Assembly (NCBI RefSeq): GCF_038396615.1
Contig: NZ_CP121689.1
Location: 1,872,001 to 1,936,000, forward strand
From: Thermatribacter velox
GTDB taxonomy: Bacteria; Atribacterota; Atribacteria; Atribacterales; Thermatribacteraceae
DNA: 64,000 nucleotides
Direction: 5' to 3'
The position numbers and the translations under genes were made by a program. Below are positions 8,444-16,953 of the stretch, piece after piece; within the stretch, counting starts at the first letter, position 1; each line of letters begins with the position of its first letter. The notes under the pieces are model-generated. The model saw only the letters and a program-made list of their open reading frames with translations, was not told the origin of the DNA and did not search any database.

Positions 8444-9418
8444 TCACTTAAAAAACACCTTTCTCACCACTTCGTGCACCGCTCCGGCATCCATGCTTTC
8501 TCTCGCTTTAGAAAGTGCTGCTTCGTCTATTTCATCGAGCAGAGCATAAAGACCCAGGGTATTTTTCACACACAACTCAAGCGCCTTTTCCGGAGCCATT
8601 CGATATGGGAAGATGTCAAAGCTCAAGTATCCCTGGTAGTTGCTCTTTTTAACGTAGTAAAGAAACTCCAACGTCTCATAAAGGTTTACGCTACCTGCAA
8701 CCAAATCGTCATCCCATTCCCGGTACGCATCGTTGAAATGCACCCCATACAGAACTCCTTCTTTGGCCAGGACGGAAACCACTTCCCCAGGATTTTCTTT
8801 TGCCATCAGAGCATGACCAAAATCAACCGTAACACCAACATTGGGTTTGCCAAGTTTTTTAATGAGATATATGGCCCGGAAAGCATTCCCCAGGAGCAAA
8901 TACTGTCGTGGTTCCTTGAGCTTGTATTCAAGAGCAATTTTAACTGAGTTGCCGTATTCAGCAATTTCAGCTACTGACTCAGATAGCAAATTCCAGCTAC
9001 GTTCATAGTCTGCTTGAAAAGCATAGTCGAATCCATCAACCCCCAACCACAAACCAACCGTCGAACACTCAAAGATTTCCGTCAAATCAATTAATTTTTT
9101 CGCTGCATCTATCGCCTCCCTTCTTCTTTTTTCATCATAATGAGTTAAGGCTCCCAGCTGCCACTTTGGAAAAGAATGCGTGTTGAGATTCATTGAACAC
9201 ACAGCCAGTCCATGGTCATCCAGGATGCACTTTAGCTCCTTGGCTTCTATATGCATAAGTTCGTCATCGAAAAATTCAATTGCCCGAACCTCAGGAACCT
9301 TAGCAACCCGCTTAATTCTTTCCTTGATATCCACCGGTTCTTCGTAGCCCTGGGGCATAAAACGGTCAGCCACGCCACCCATACACCATATTCCTACTGA
9401 AAGCTTTGGTTGATTCAT
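8444..9418 (-). CDS. TIM-barrel sugar (phosphate) isomerase/epimerase, candidate erythrulose-phosphate isomerase
   Basis: A 324-aa xylose-isomerase-like TIM barrel. The likely metal ligands are the Glu in ALEYKLKEPRQ (about 171), the Asp in VTVDFGHALM (about 206), the His in VHFNDAYREWDDD (about 235) and the Asp in LSFDIFPYR (about 276). Such proteins isomerise ketoses, aldoses or their phosphates. In Mycobacterium tetritol pathways a TIM-barrel enzyme (LerI) converts L-erythrulose 1-phosphate to D-erythrulose 4-phosphate. The neighbouring kinase, RpiB-like protein and threitol-type dehydrogenase make that role plausible here. An L-rhamnose-isomerase-like activity is the main alternative. It is first in the operon leading to importer 2; GGAGG precedes the ATG. 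Confidence 0.75.
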   Translation of the reverse strand: MNQPKLSVGIWCMGGVADRFMPQGYEEPVDIKERIKRVAKVPEVRAIEFFDDELMHIEAKELKCILDDHGLAVCSMNLNTHSFPKWQLGALTHYDEKRRREAIDAAKKLIDLTEIFECSTVGLWLGVDGFDYAFQADYERSWNLLSESVAEIAEYGNSVKIALEYKLKEPRQYLLLGNAFRAIYLIKKLGKPNVGVTVDFGHALMAKENPGEVVSVLAKEGVLYGVHFNDAYREWDDDLVAGSVNLYETLEFLYYVKKSNYQGYLSFDIFPYRMAPEKALELCVKNTLGLYALLDEIDEAALSKARESMDAGAVHEVVRKVFFK

Positions 9419-9444
9419 CTCTGCCTCCTCCAGAAGATTTTATG

Positions 9445-9456
9445 TTACAAATGTAA
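9445..9456. promoter_or_regulatory. Candidate operator just downstream of the isomerase promoter
   Basis: TTACAAATGTAA, five-base arms around AA. The core TACAAATGT recurs at 22686-22694 at nearly the same distance from the next gene's start (about 24-28 bp), and a related form lies at 2694-2706. Position after the probable transcription start suggests repression. Confidence 0.45.
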
Positions 9457-9476
9457 TAAAACTTTTTCTTAAGAAG

Positions 9477-9505
9477 AGAATAACACTTTGCACTTTTCAA
9501 GTCAA
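9477..9505 (-). promoter_or_regulatory. Sigma-70-type promoter for the isomerase and importer 2 operon
   Basis: Minus strand: TTGACT (9500-9505), 17-bp spacer, TATTCT (9477-9482). It lies between the terminator of the dha operon and the isomerase start. Confidence 0.65.
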
Positions 9506-9535
9506 GCATCAAGGAGTTATAAAAAATGAGTGGGA

Positions 9536-9559
9536 AGAAAAGGGGGCTAAAAGCCCCCT
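9536..9559 (-). terminator. Rho-independent terminator after dhaL
   Basis: Minus-strand AGGGGGCT, 3-nt loop, AGCCCCCT followed by TTTTCTT, 7 nt after the dhaL stop. It ends the operon that runs from the importer 3 binding protein down to dhaL. Confidence 0.85.
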
Positions 9560-9565
9560 AAGGAT

Positions 9566-10213
9566 TTACTCTATCAGGCTCCCAAAGAAAGCTTCAATTA
9601 TAAAATAGCTCGATGCAGCACCAGGGTCAATATGACCAATGCTGCGCTCACCTAAGCGACTGGACCGCCCTCTCTTAGAGAGCATATCCTTGGTACTTTC
9701 CATACCAGCTTTGGCTGCTTTTATTGCCTCCTGTAACATCTCCTGCAAACTTTTGCCTTCGGAAAACGCTTTCTCCATGGCCTGGAGAGAAGGATAGATA
9801 GTATCATACATGGTCTTTTCACCAGGCTGCACCTGGCCACGTCTTTGAATGCCCTGAGCAAAAGCCTTCCACATGGCAAGTACGTCTTCTTTGTTCAGCT
9901 CTTCTTTGCCAACCACAGCTTTTCCCGCATCCATAAAAGCAGTACCATAAAGGGGTCCCATGGCTGCCCCACCGGAAAAGATAATGGCCTTGCCCGCTTC
10001 CTGAAGAAGCGCCCCAATGTCTCTCCGATCAGCAGGAAACTTATCAACAGCTTCTTTTACCTTCTGGAAGGCATTGCAAACACTCTCTCCGTGGTCTGAA
10101 TCTCCAATGGGTGAATCCAAATCGTTGAGGTATTGGCGGTTTTTTTCAAGATTTTCGACCACCTTGGAAAAAGCTTCTTTGATTTTCTCGAAAGGGATTT
10201 TTTCCATGGTCAT
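9566..10213 (-). CDS. dhaL: Dihydroxyacetone kinase-type subunit DhaL (ADP/ATP-binding), candidate erythrulose kinase
   Basis: The all-helical nucleotide-binding subunit, 215 aa. The Mg-binding motif SPIGDSDHGESV near residues 35-46 corresponds to the IGDGDHG consensus with its three aspartates. GGAAMGPLYG and ERSIGHIDPGAASSYFII close the nucleotide pocket. It works with DhaK encoded immediately upstream to phosphorylate a short ketose. In PTS-linked systems DhaL-ADP is recharged by DhaM, but no DhaM or other PTS gene is visible in this window, so ATP exchange or a distant DhaM must be assumed. With a threitol-type dehydrogenase and an RpiB-like isomerase beside it, erythrulose is a better guess than dihydroxyacetone. 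Confidence 0.9.
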   Translation of the reverse strand: MTMEKIPFEKIKEAFSKVVENLEKNRQYLNDLDSPIGDSDHGESVCNAFQKVKEAVDKFPADRRDIGALLQEAGKAIIFSGGAAMGPLYGTAFMDAGKAVVGKEELNKEDVLAMWKAFAQGIQRRGQVQPGEKTMYDTIYPSLQAMEKAFSEGKSLQEMLQEAIKAAKAGMESTKDMLSKRGRSSRLGERSIGHIDPGAASSYFIIEAFFGSLIE

Positions 10214-10219
10214 TCACCC

Positions 10220-11218
10220 TCAATGTTGAATGAAATGCACCCCATCACAGGGAGCATCGATTAGCCTCTTCAGCTCATCATCCAGTTTAGTCAGAGTTAC
10301 CGAAAAACCACCCATCTCAAGGGAGGTGAAAAACTCTCCAACATAGGTGCGGTGAACCTTTATGTTGTGGTCAGCAAGAATTTGATTGACTTTACGGAAG
10401 CAAATGTACATCTCAAGCAACGAAGTAGATCCCAAACCGTTGATCAACACCACTACTTCGTCTCCCGATTTGAAAGGCAAATCCTCGATGACCTTCAGAG
10501 TCAAAAGTTCGCTTACTTCGTCTGCGCTCATCATCTTGGTCCTCTGGATCCCTGGCTCACCATGATGGCCTACACCAATTTCCATCTCATCTTCGCCTAT
10601 TTCAAAGCTGGGTTTTCCTGTGGTGGGCAAAACGCAGGGAGTATGCGCTACACCCATGCTACGGGTGTTGAAAACCGCTCGCTCTCCAACTTCTTTCAGT
10701 TTTTGGAGGTCCGCCCCCTCTTCAGCCAGGGCACCAGCAATTTTCCAGAGTATCACTTCACCAGCAACTCCCCGGCGGTTGTCCATGCGCTCTTTGGGGC
10801 TTGAAGCAACATCATCGTTGACCACAACAGTTTCAACTGGTATGCCTTCCGCCTCAGCCAGTTCTTTAGCCATGCCAAAGTTCATGATATCTCCCGAATA
10901 GTTTCCAATGCACAACAAAACTCCCTTTCCTCCATTTGCTGCCTTAATAGCTTCATAGGCTCGCTGCACCGGCGGAGCAGCAAAAATATCCCCCACCGCC
11001 ACTGCATCAACCAGACCTTTACCAATGTATCCGATGAAAGCAGGTTTATGCCCCGAGCCACCGCCGGTTACAATGCCTACTTTACCCTGCACTGGAGCGT
11101 CTTTGCGTACCAGTACTCTTTCTGTTTCCAAGCGGCGCACTTTATTGGAATTGGCAGCCACAAAACCTTCCAGCATTTCCTCAATTAGATTCTGAGGGGA
11201 ATTAATAAACTTTTTCAT
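10220..11218 (-). CDS. dhaK: Dihydroxyacetone kinase-type subunit DhaK (ketose-binding), candidate erythrulose kinase
   Basis: A 332-aa substrate-binding subunit that holds the ketose as a covalent hemiaminal on a histidine. Seen are the GGGSGHKPAFIGYIG loop (about 52-66), GDIFAAPP, and the active-site region EIGVGHHGEPGI (about 212-223) with the reactive His. The length matches stand-alone DhaK rather than the fused ATP-dependent kinases. GGAGG lies 8 nt before the ATG, and dhaL follows after 6 nt. In characterised tetritol pathways DhaK-family enzymes phosphorylate D- or L-erythrulose; the neighbours here favour that over a glycerol pathway, though dihydroxyacetone remains possible. Confidence 0.92.
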   Translation of the reverse strand: MKKFINSPQNLIEEMLEGFVAANSNKVRRLETERVLVRKDAPVQGKVGIVTGGGSGHKPAFIGYIGKGLVDAVAVGDIFAAPPVQRAYEAIKAANGGKGVLLCIGNYSGDIMNFGMAKELAEAEGIPVETVVVNDDVASSPKERMDNRRGVAGEVILWKIAGALAEEGADLQKLKEVGERAVFNTRSMGVAHTPCVLPTTGKPSFEIGEDEMEIGVGHHGEPGIQRTKMMSADEVSELLTLKVIEDLPFKSGDEVVVLINGLGSTSLLEMYICFRKVNQILADHNIKVHRTYVGEFFTSLEMGGFSVTLTKLDDELKRLIDAPCDGVHFIQH

Positions 11219-11221
11219 GCT

Positions 11222-11680
11222 TTATGCCTCCTTCAAAAACTTTTTCTCGATTTCCCTGATACGCTCAACTTTGGGCAAAGAACGCCCTCCCTGAAAATCG
11301 CTCTCCAACCAGGCGTCAACCAGCTTTTTGGCAAGCTCCGGCCCAACAATGTGCCTTCCCAGCGTCAAAACGTTAGAATTGTTGCTTTTTTTGGCTCTCT
11401 CTGCAGAATAAATATCATGAGCGCAGGCAGCGTAAATACCGGGAATTTTATTGGCAGCAAGCGCCATTCCAATGCCGGTGCCACAAACCAGAATCCCATA
11501 CTGGTATTTCCCTTCTTTAATCCCCATGCAGGCTTTTAAGGCGACATCGGGGTAAAGTACTTCTTCGTTCTCTGAAAACACTCCCAAGTCCTCAAGCTCA
11601 ACTCCTTTTGCTTTCAGGTGTTCCACAATTACCTGCTTCAGGGGATATCCAAAGTGGTCTGAAGCAATGACCAGGTACAT
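11222..11680 (-). CDS. RpiB/LacAB-family sugar-phosphate isomerase, candidate D-erythrulose 4-phosphate isomerase
   Basis: A 152-aa RpiB-type isomerase. The family signature is clear: IASDHFGYPLK at the N terminus, YGILVCGTGIGMALAANK with the catalytic Cys near residue 65, and NNSNVLTLGRHIVGP. Members interconvert ribose 5-phosphate and ribulose 5-phosphate, allose and allulose 6-phosphates, or, in EryI/DerI, D-erythrulose 4-phosphate and D-erythrose 4-phosphate. The gene lies 3 nt before dhaK and 14 nt after a threitol-type dehydrogenase, which favours the EryI/DerI reaction as the exit to the pentose phosphate pathway. GGAGG is 7 nt before the ATG. Confidence 0.85.
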   Translation of the reverse strand: MYLVIASDHFGYPLKQVIVEHLKAKGVELEDLGVFSENEEVLYPDVALKACMGIKEGKYQYGILVCGTGIGMALAANKIPGIYAACAHDIYSAERAKKSNNSNVLTLGRHIVGPELAKKLVDAWLESDFQGGRSLPKVERIREIEKKFLKEA

Positions 11681-11694
11681 AGCCTAACCTCCTC

Positions 11695-12789
11695 TCAAGG
11701 TATGAGCACAACCTTAATGGATTCCTCACCCTTTTCTACCAGTTTAAAACCTTCCATAAAATTATCAAGAGGAAGTCGATTAGTGATGATTTCATCGGCC
11801 TTTATTTCGCCTGAATTAAGAAAACGAATTGCCGAAGGATACGCCTTTGGACTCAAATGTGCTCCGCGCAAATCCAGTTCTTTACGGTCTCCAATTATGC
11901 TCCAGTCAACGGTGGTTGGCTCATTATAAACACTGAATTCCACATACCTGCCCATTTTCCTTATGGCCTGCAAACCCTGGATAACCCCGTTGGGATGCCC
12001 ACTTGCCTGAATATACACATCGCAACCATAACCATCGGTAAGTTCCTTTATCTTCTTTACCACATCCTCCTTGGCCGGATTGAGAGCAAGATCTGCCCCC
12101 AGCTTCCTGGCTAACTCCAACCTTTGATCCCTGACATCCAAGACAATAACCATCTGGGGATTCTTAAGCTTCGCAGCTTGCAGCATGCCTAATCCCAGAG
12201 CACCCATACCAGCAATTACCACTACATCGTAAAACTGGATATCTGCCCGTTCTACAGCATGAATGGCACAGGCCAGAGGCTCAACATAAGGAGCCACTTC
12301 CAGAGGAAAGCCGTCCGGCAAACGATAATTGCGGGCTGTAGAAGGGAGTTTCACGTATTCTGCAAAAGCACCATCAGCAACTTTGCCCTGGAAACCGTAA
12401 ATGTGGTGCACTTCGCACATCCAGTAACTTCCCTCTAAACAAAAGCGACACTTACCACAGGGAATAATTTGCTCTGAGACTACCCAATCACCAAGGTTTA
12501 ATCCGTACTTCTCTCGGGCTTGATCACCTATGGCTACGACCTGTCCATAAAATTCGTGACCCGGAATAAAGGGAGCAATAATCCAAGCAGGTTGGCCATC
12601 TCCTCCCCAGAAAGAAGGAGCACCGTGGTATCCTTTCACATCGCCAGCACAAATACCACAACCACCCACTCTCAAAAGTACCTCATCTTCGTTAATTGCT
12701 GGAACATCGACTTCTTCCAAACGATAGTCCCCAGGCTTATAAGCCACTACCGCTTTCATTTTGCGAGGAATATCACTCGTTCTTTCCAC
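11695..12789 (-). CDS. Zinc-dependent medium-chain dehydrogenase, erythritol/L-threitol dehydrogenase type
   Basis: A 364-aa medium-chain alcohol dehydrogenase that should oxidise a polyol to a ketose with NAD. The catalytic zinc site begins at GCGICAGDVKGYHG and GHEFYG. The structural zinc site has four Cys in CGKCRFCLEGSYWMC. The nucleotide fold has GMGALGLG near residue 196. Stretches such as SEQIIPCGKC, CEVHHIYGFQG and ELDLRGAHLSP match, from memory, the erythritol/L-threitol dehydrogenase (LthD) group rather than sorbitol or generic ADHs. Context supports it: RpiB-like, DhaK and DhaL follow within a few bases. The start is GTG with AGGGGTG upstream. A pentitol or hexitol dehydrogenase is the alternative. 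Confidence 0.82.
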   Translation of the reverse strand: MERTSDIPRKMKAVVAYKPGDYRLEEVDVPAINEDEVLLRVGGCGICAGDVKGYHGAPSFWGGDGQPAWIIAPFIPGHEFYGQVVAIGDQAREKYGLNLGDWVVSEQIIPCGKCRFCLEGSYWMCEVHHIYGFQGKVADGAFAEYVKLPSTARNYRLPDGFPLEVAPYVEPLACAIHAVERADIQFYDVVVIAGMGALGLGMLQAAKLKNPQMVIVLDVRDQRLELARKLGADLALNPAKEDVVKKIKELTDGYGCDVYIQASGHPNGVIQGLQAIRKMGRYVEFSVYNEPTTVDWSIIGDRKELDLRGAHLSPKAYPSAIRFLNSGEIKADEIITNRLPLDNFMEGFKLVEKGEESIKVVLIP

Positions 12790-12809
12790 TTCTATACACC
12801 CCTTTCAAA

Positions 12810-13943
12810 CTAACTAATCCTTATTACTTCACCGGTTTCTCCATCAAACACGTGCATCTTTTGTTTGGAAAAAGAAACCCAAGCAACCTCGCCCTCAGCA
12901 GCCTCAGGAAGACCTGGAACCTCAACGTAAATCTGTACGTCTTTCTCCAGGTTAAGGATTACCACTGAAGACTCCCCGTGAGGTTCTATACTGAAAATTT
13001 GTCCCTGCAAGGAATATGATTCAGCATCCTCGCTTTTTCCGAGAGTCATATCACCAGGTCTTACACCCATGATTAACTTTTGAGGAGCTTTACTCTCTTT
13101 TGCAATTTCCGAACCCAGCCCCCTATCCAGCTCAAAATTGAAAAAAGTCGACCGCAAAAAAAACTTATCTCCTTCTTTAGCTAAAGCACACTCAATAAAG
13201 TTCATGGGGGGCTCACCTATAAAACCCGCCACAAAGAGGTTGCTGGGCTTTTCGTAAAGCTCAATTGGTGAACCAATTTGCTGTATCCTTCCTAAATTCA
13301 TGACCACCACCCGATCAGCCATACTCAGTGCTTCAAGCTGATCATGAGTGACATATATAACGGTCAACCCCCACTCCTCCTGGACCCTTTTTAACTCAAT
13401 TCTTAGTTTTGCTTTGAGTTGTGAATCGAGGTGAGAGATAGGTTCGTCCATTAAAGTGACCAGCGCATCCTCTCGGACCAGAGCCCGAGCAAGGGACACT
13501 CGTTGCTGTTCTCCACCGCTTAAGCGAGCTGGACGGTGGTTAAGGATGTCCTGGATTTCCAGTAGCTCTGCAACCGTATTGATTTTATCGCGTATCTTTT
13601 TCTCCGGGTATTTCCGGGCTCTAAGCGGGAAAGCAATGTTATCAAAAACGGTGAGTGGAGGATAAAGAGCGTAGGACTCGAAAGCCATGGCAATTTGACG
13701 GTCCCGAGGATGCAGATTGTTTACCTTCCTTTGGCCAATGTAAATATCGCCTTTCGAAATTTTTTCAAGACCAGCAATCATACGTAAAGTGGTGGTTTTC
13801 CCACATCCTGATGGACCAAGCAAGCATAAAAAACTTTTATCTTCACACACAAAAGAAACATCCTCTACCGCAAGTACTCTCCCTGATTCACCGAGCTCCT
13901 CTCTATAAAACTTCCAAACATGCTCAACTCGCACCTCAGCCAT
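12810..13943 (-). CDS. Polyol ABC transporter ATPase (MalK type), importer 3, subunit A
   Basis: A 377-aa MalK-type ATPase with Walker A (GPSGCGKTT, 43-51), signature LSGGEQQR (141-148), Walker B (VTLMDEP) and a canonical switch VTHDQ (His200). The Q-loop glutamine is replaced by Glu89 (MAFESYALYPP). A C-terminal OB-fold domain follows (MGVRPGDMTLG). It pairs with the ATPase at 13961-15091 and energises the permeases upstream. It lies between that transporter and the threitol-type dehydrogenase in one operon, which links the importer to polyol catabolism. Confidence 0.9.
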   Translation of the reverse strand: MAEVRVEHVWKFYREELGESGRVLAVEDVSFVCEDKSFLCLLGPSGCGKTTTLRMIAGLEKISKGDIYIGQRKVNNLHPRDRQIAMAFESYALYPPLTVFDNIAFPLRARKYPEKKIRDKINTVAELLEIQDILNHRPARLSGGEQQRVSLARALVREDALVTLMDEPISHLDSQLKAKLRIELKRVQEEWGLTVIYVTHDQLEALSMADRVVVMNLGRIQQIGSPIELYEKPSNLFVAGFIGEPPMNFIECALAKEGDKFFLRSTFFNFELDRGLGSEIAKESKAPQKLIMGVRPGDMTLGKSEDAESYSLQGQIFSIEPHGESSVVILNLEKDVQIYVEVPGLPEAAEGEVAWVSFSKQKMHVFDGETGEVIRIS

Positions 13944-13960
13944 TACTTACACCACCCCAC

Positions 13961-15091
13961 CTAATCAAGTAAAAGAACGTTGCGTTGAGTAATGTTGTCG
14001 AAAACCTGGAGTGAAGCTGCAGGAAAGAAAAACTCCCTTTCGCTTCCTGGAGGACACTGGATACCCAAAGCAGCTTGAGCAGTAAAAGTAACGCCCTCTC
14101 CCGTCTGAGCAAAAACGATTTTACGGGAACCCCGCACCTCCGAAAACCTAACTACAGCTTTAACAAGCGTTCCAGTGTGTTCTTCCATACGGAAATCCGA
14201 AAACTCCAATAGCACTTTACTGGGAAAAACGCCTAAAATCACTTCTTCGAAGCTGCGCTCCATCAATCTCTTCTGAATTTCTGGAGAAAGCGCAAAACGA
14301 ATACCTTTGGTTTCAAAAAGAATTGCCCCTCCATTTCTTACCAACTGCCCTTGGAAAAAGTTCATGGGGGGATCGCTGACCAGCTGCCCAATAAAACGGT
14401 GAGCAGGCCGTTCGTAAATTTCATCCCAGGTCCCCACTTGTAAAAGCGAACCCCGATGCAAAACAGCGATCCTGTCTCCCACAGAAAAGGCTTCCAGATA
14501 ATCGGTGGTCGTGTAAAGCATGGTAGTTTTCTTTCTTTGCTGCCAGATTTTTAGCTCTCTCCTAAGCTTATGTCTCAGCTTGGCATCAAGATGAGCGATG
14601 GGCTCATCGAGCAAAAACACCTTGGGGTCTCTAATAAGACATCTTGCCAAACTAACTCTCTGCCTTTGACCTCCACTGAGTTCTTTAGGTTTTCTGTTAA
14701 GCAACATATCTATTTCCAGAAATTCCGCTACTTCCCGTACTCTTTTTTTAATATCTTCTTCAGTAAAGTACTTAGCACGTTTGGGAGAACGGAGAGGAAA
14801 AGCGATATTTTCAAAAACTGATATGTGAGGATACAGAGCATAAGTTTCAAAAGCCATCGCCACATCTCTTTCGGAGGGATCCAGATCGTTAACTACCTGA
14901 CCTCCAATTTTTATGACTCCTGAAGTAATATCCTCTACGCCAGCTACCATTTTTAAAGTCGAGCTTTTTCCAGCGCCCGGAGCACCAAGTATTGCAAGCA
15001 GTTCGCCATCATTAACTTTTAAATTAAGGTTATTCACTGCCACCAGATCTCCATACTTTTTAACCACTTCTACAAATTCGACTTCTTTCAT
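13961..15091 (-). CDS. Polyol ABC transporter ATPase (MalK type), importer 3, subunit B, H-loop lost
   Basis: A 376-aa ATPase with Walker A (GAPGAGKSS, 36-44), signature ELSGGQRQR and Walker B (VFLLDEP). Two catalytic positions are changed: Glu82 for the Q-loop Gln (MAFETYALYPH) and Thr196 for the H-loop His (LYTTTDYLEA). The ATP site built on its Walker motifs should be weak or inactive, while the site using the partner's Walker and H-loop keeps a good signature. The ATG at 15091 has GGAGG 8 nt upstream, better than the in-frame GTG before it. The MalK-like regulatory domain occupies the last third. Confidence 0.88.
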   Translation of the reverse strand: MKEVEFVEVVKKYGDLVAVNNLNLKVNDGELLAILGAPGAGKSSTLKMVAGVEDITSGVIKIGGQVVNDLDPSERDVAMAFETYALYPHISVFENIAFPLRSPKRAKYFTEEDIKKRVREVAEFLEIDMLLNRKPKELSGGQRQRVSLARCLIRDPKVFLLDEPIAHLDAKLRHKLRRELKIWQQRKKTTMLYTTTDYLEAFSVGDRIAVLHRGSLLQVGTWDEIYERPAHRFIGQLVSDPPMNFFQGQLVRNGGAILFETKGIRFALSPEIQKRLMERSFEEVILGVFPSKVLLEFSDFRMEEHTGTLVKAVVRFSEVRGSRKIVFAQTGEGVTFTAQAALGIQCPPGSEREFFFPAASLQVFDNITQRNVLLLD

Positions 15092-15107
15092 CCCGCAGAC
15101 CTCCACC

Positions 15108-15971
15108 TTAACCCTTTACTGCTCCAAAAGTTAAGCCTCTAACCAGATAACGCTGAATAAAGAAAGCCAGAACCACTGAAGGCAACAGAGTAACGATCGC
15201 TGCAGCAGCCATTTGTCCCCACAGAACCTGTTCATAGGAAATAAAACCCATCAAGGAAGGAGTAACTGGCCTGGTAACGTCGGAAGAAAGAACATGCCCA
15301 AATAAAAAGTCATTCCAGGCAAAGATGAAAGAGAGAATGGCGGTGGCTGCAATGCCCGGAGCTACAAGGGGCATGTTGACCTTGCGAAACACTCCCCACC
15401 AGGTATACCCATCAATCCGGGCTGCCTGTTCAAGCTCCTGAGGAATATCTTCGAAAAAGCCTCGCATCAACCAAACAGCAAAAGGAAGGGTAATAACCTG
15501 GTAGGCGATGATCATACCATGATAGGTCCCATAGAAACCAAGTTTCCTGAAAATAATGTAGAGCGGAATTATAACTATCAAACCAGGAGCGAAACGGAAA
15601 CTCAACAGTGTAAAAGCAAAGTTTTCTTTCCCTCTGAAATCAAAGCGGGCCAGAGAATAGGCAGCAGGAACACCAACCAGCATACTGAGAGCGACCGCTC
15701 CGGAACAAACAATGATACTGTTGAGAAAATAGCGGGGAAAGTCCGTTTTCACTGTTTCATACTTTCCAAGCCAGGCCTTTCCAAACAAAACAACCGAATA
15801 ATTCTCAAGCGTGGGATCAAAAACAAACTTAGGAGGATAAGCAATAACATCCACTGGTGTCTTAATGGACATCAAAAATATCCAGTACAACGGAAAAAGG
15901 GTCCACAACATTATTAAAACTAATCCAAAAATGGCCAGAGCCTTGCCAACAGAAAGTCCGTCGTCTCTCAT
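15108..15971 (-). CDS. ABC transporter permease, MalG family, importer 3
   Basis: Inner-membrane permease of 287 aa, about six helices, with the MalG signature FPLYWIFLMSIKTPVDVIAYPP near the N terminus. The EAA loop runs from LEQAARIDGYTWWGVFRKVNMPL (about 190-212), followed by FIFAWNDFLFGHVL. It partners with the permease encoded 14 nt upstream and docks on the paired ATPases that follow. The substrate is inferred from the operon to be a polyol. Confidence 0.9.
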   Translation of the reverse strand: MRDDGLSVGKALAIFGLVLIMLWTLFPLYWIFLMSIKTPVDVIAYPPKFVFDPTLENYSVVLFGKAWLGKYETVKTDFPRYFLNSIIVCSGAVALSMLVGVPAAYSLARFDFRGKENFAFTLLSFRFAPGLIVIIPLYIIFRKLGFYGTYHGMIIAYQVITLPFAVWLMRGFFEDIPQELEQAARIDGYTWWGVFRKVNMPLVAPGIAATAILSFIFAWNDFLFGHVLSSDVTRPVTPSLMGFISYEQVLWGQMAAAAIVTLLPSVVLAFFIQRYLVRGLTFGAVKG

Positions 15972-15984
15972 TCTCTCTCACCCC

Positions 15985-16878
15985 CTATCTTCCGTGCACT
16001 TCAGCCACGGCTTTTTTCCACTGTTCAACAATGAAATAACTCAAAACGTAGACAATAGCCCAGAGAACAACTAGGTGGGCAAAGGCATAACCCATATCCG
16101 TCCAGCGAAAACTGTGATAATAAGCCTGCACTGTTAAAGTCATAGTAGCACTGGCAGGTCCACCTTTGGTAGCTGCGTAGATTATGTCAAAGTGCTTTAA
16201 ACAATCCATAATCCTGAACAACAATACGATAAGAATCACCGGCTTTAAAAGCGGGAGAGTCAACTTACGAAAAACGAACCAGCTTGAAACTCCGTCAACC
16301 GCCGCAGCTTCATAAGGTTCTTTCGGAAGATTTTGCACTCCAGCCAGAAAAATCATTCCACAGAAGGGGATAAAAACGTATGCATCGATCAAAATTACTG
16401 ACATGAGGGCTGTTTTTGAAGAACCAAGCCATTCAAGGCCAAGAAATCCTGCAAGTTGCAAAAGATAATTTAACACCCCCTGTATGGGTGCCATCATGAG
16501 TTTCCACATAATGGCCGCTACAGTTGGAGGCAACATCACCGGAACCAGAAAAAGAGTGCGATAAATTCTCTGGCCCATCAACCCCAGATTAAGAAGATAC
16601 GCAGCAGCAAAGCCCACCAGAACTTCAAAAGCAACGGCTCCAATCGTGAAAAAGATCGTCACCTTTAAAGAGTTCCAAAATTCTGGGTCTTTCATCATTT
16701 TTATATAATTGCCTAAACCTATGAAAGCCTTGGTTCCGGCAGTAAGATTAAGATTGGTAAACGACATGGCAACTGAATAACCAAAAGGAACCAGAATGCC
16801 TACCGTTAAGGCAAAGGCCGGCAAAAAAAGCCAGAAAGCGATGTTCTTCTTTTTGGCAACTTGCTTTAGCATTCTCAT
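15985..16878 (-). CDS. ABC transporter permease, MalF family, importer 3
   Basis: Inner-membrane permease of about 297 aa, six helices. Seen are the first helix FWLFLPAFALTVGILVPFGYS, the short periplasmic segment FTNLNLTAGTKAFIGLGNY, the EAA loop YEAAAVDGVSSWFVFRKLTLPLLKP, and IIYAATKGGPASATMTLTVQAY near the C terminus. The ATG at 16878 is preferred, with GGGAG 4 nt before it; the ATG at 16872 is also possible. A 19-bp hairpin separates it from the binding-protein gene. Confidence 0.9.
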   Translation of the reverse strand: MRMLKQVAKKKNIAFWLFLPAFALTVGILVPFGYSVAMSFTNLNLTAGTKAFIGLGNYIKMMKDPEFWNSLKVTIFFTIGAVAFEVLVGFAAAYLLNLGLMGQRIYRTLFLVPVMLPPTVAAIMWKLMMAPIQGVLNYLLQLAGFLGLEWLGSSKTALMSVILIDAYVFIPFCGMIFLAGVQNLPKEPYEAAAVDGVSSWFVFRKLTLPLLKPVILIVLLFRIMDCLKHFDIIYAATKGGPASATMTLTVQAYYHSFRWTDMGYAFAHLVVLWAIVYVLSYFIVEQWKKAVAEVHGR

Positions 16879-16890
16879 CAAGCTCCCTTC

Positions 16891-16939
16891 TTTAACCTCC
16901 TCCTGGTCCGCCAGAAGGATGGACCAGGAGGAGGTTAAA
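16891..16939 (-). promoter_or_regulatory. Intercistronic hairpin after binding-protein gene 3 (19-bp perfect stem)
   Basis: Arms TTTAACCTCCTCCTGGTCC (16891-16909) and its exact complement (16921-16939) with an 11-nt loop, 14 nt after the binding-protein stop. No T-run follows on the minus strand. It is the longest of five such hairpins and is likely to protect or partly terminate the binding-protein message. Confidence 0.8.
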
Positions 16940-16953
16940 CGTACTTTGGATAT

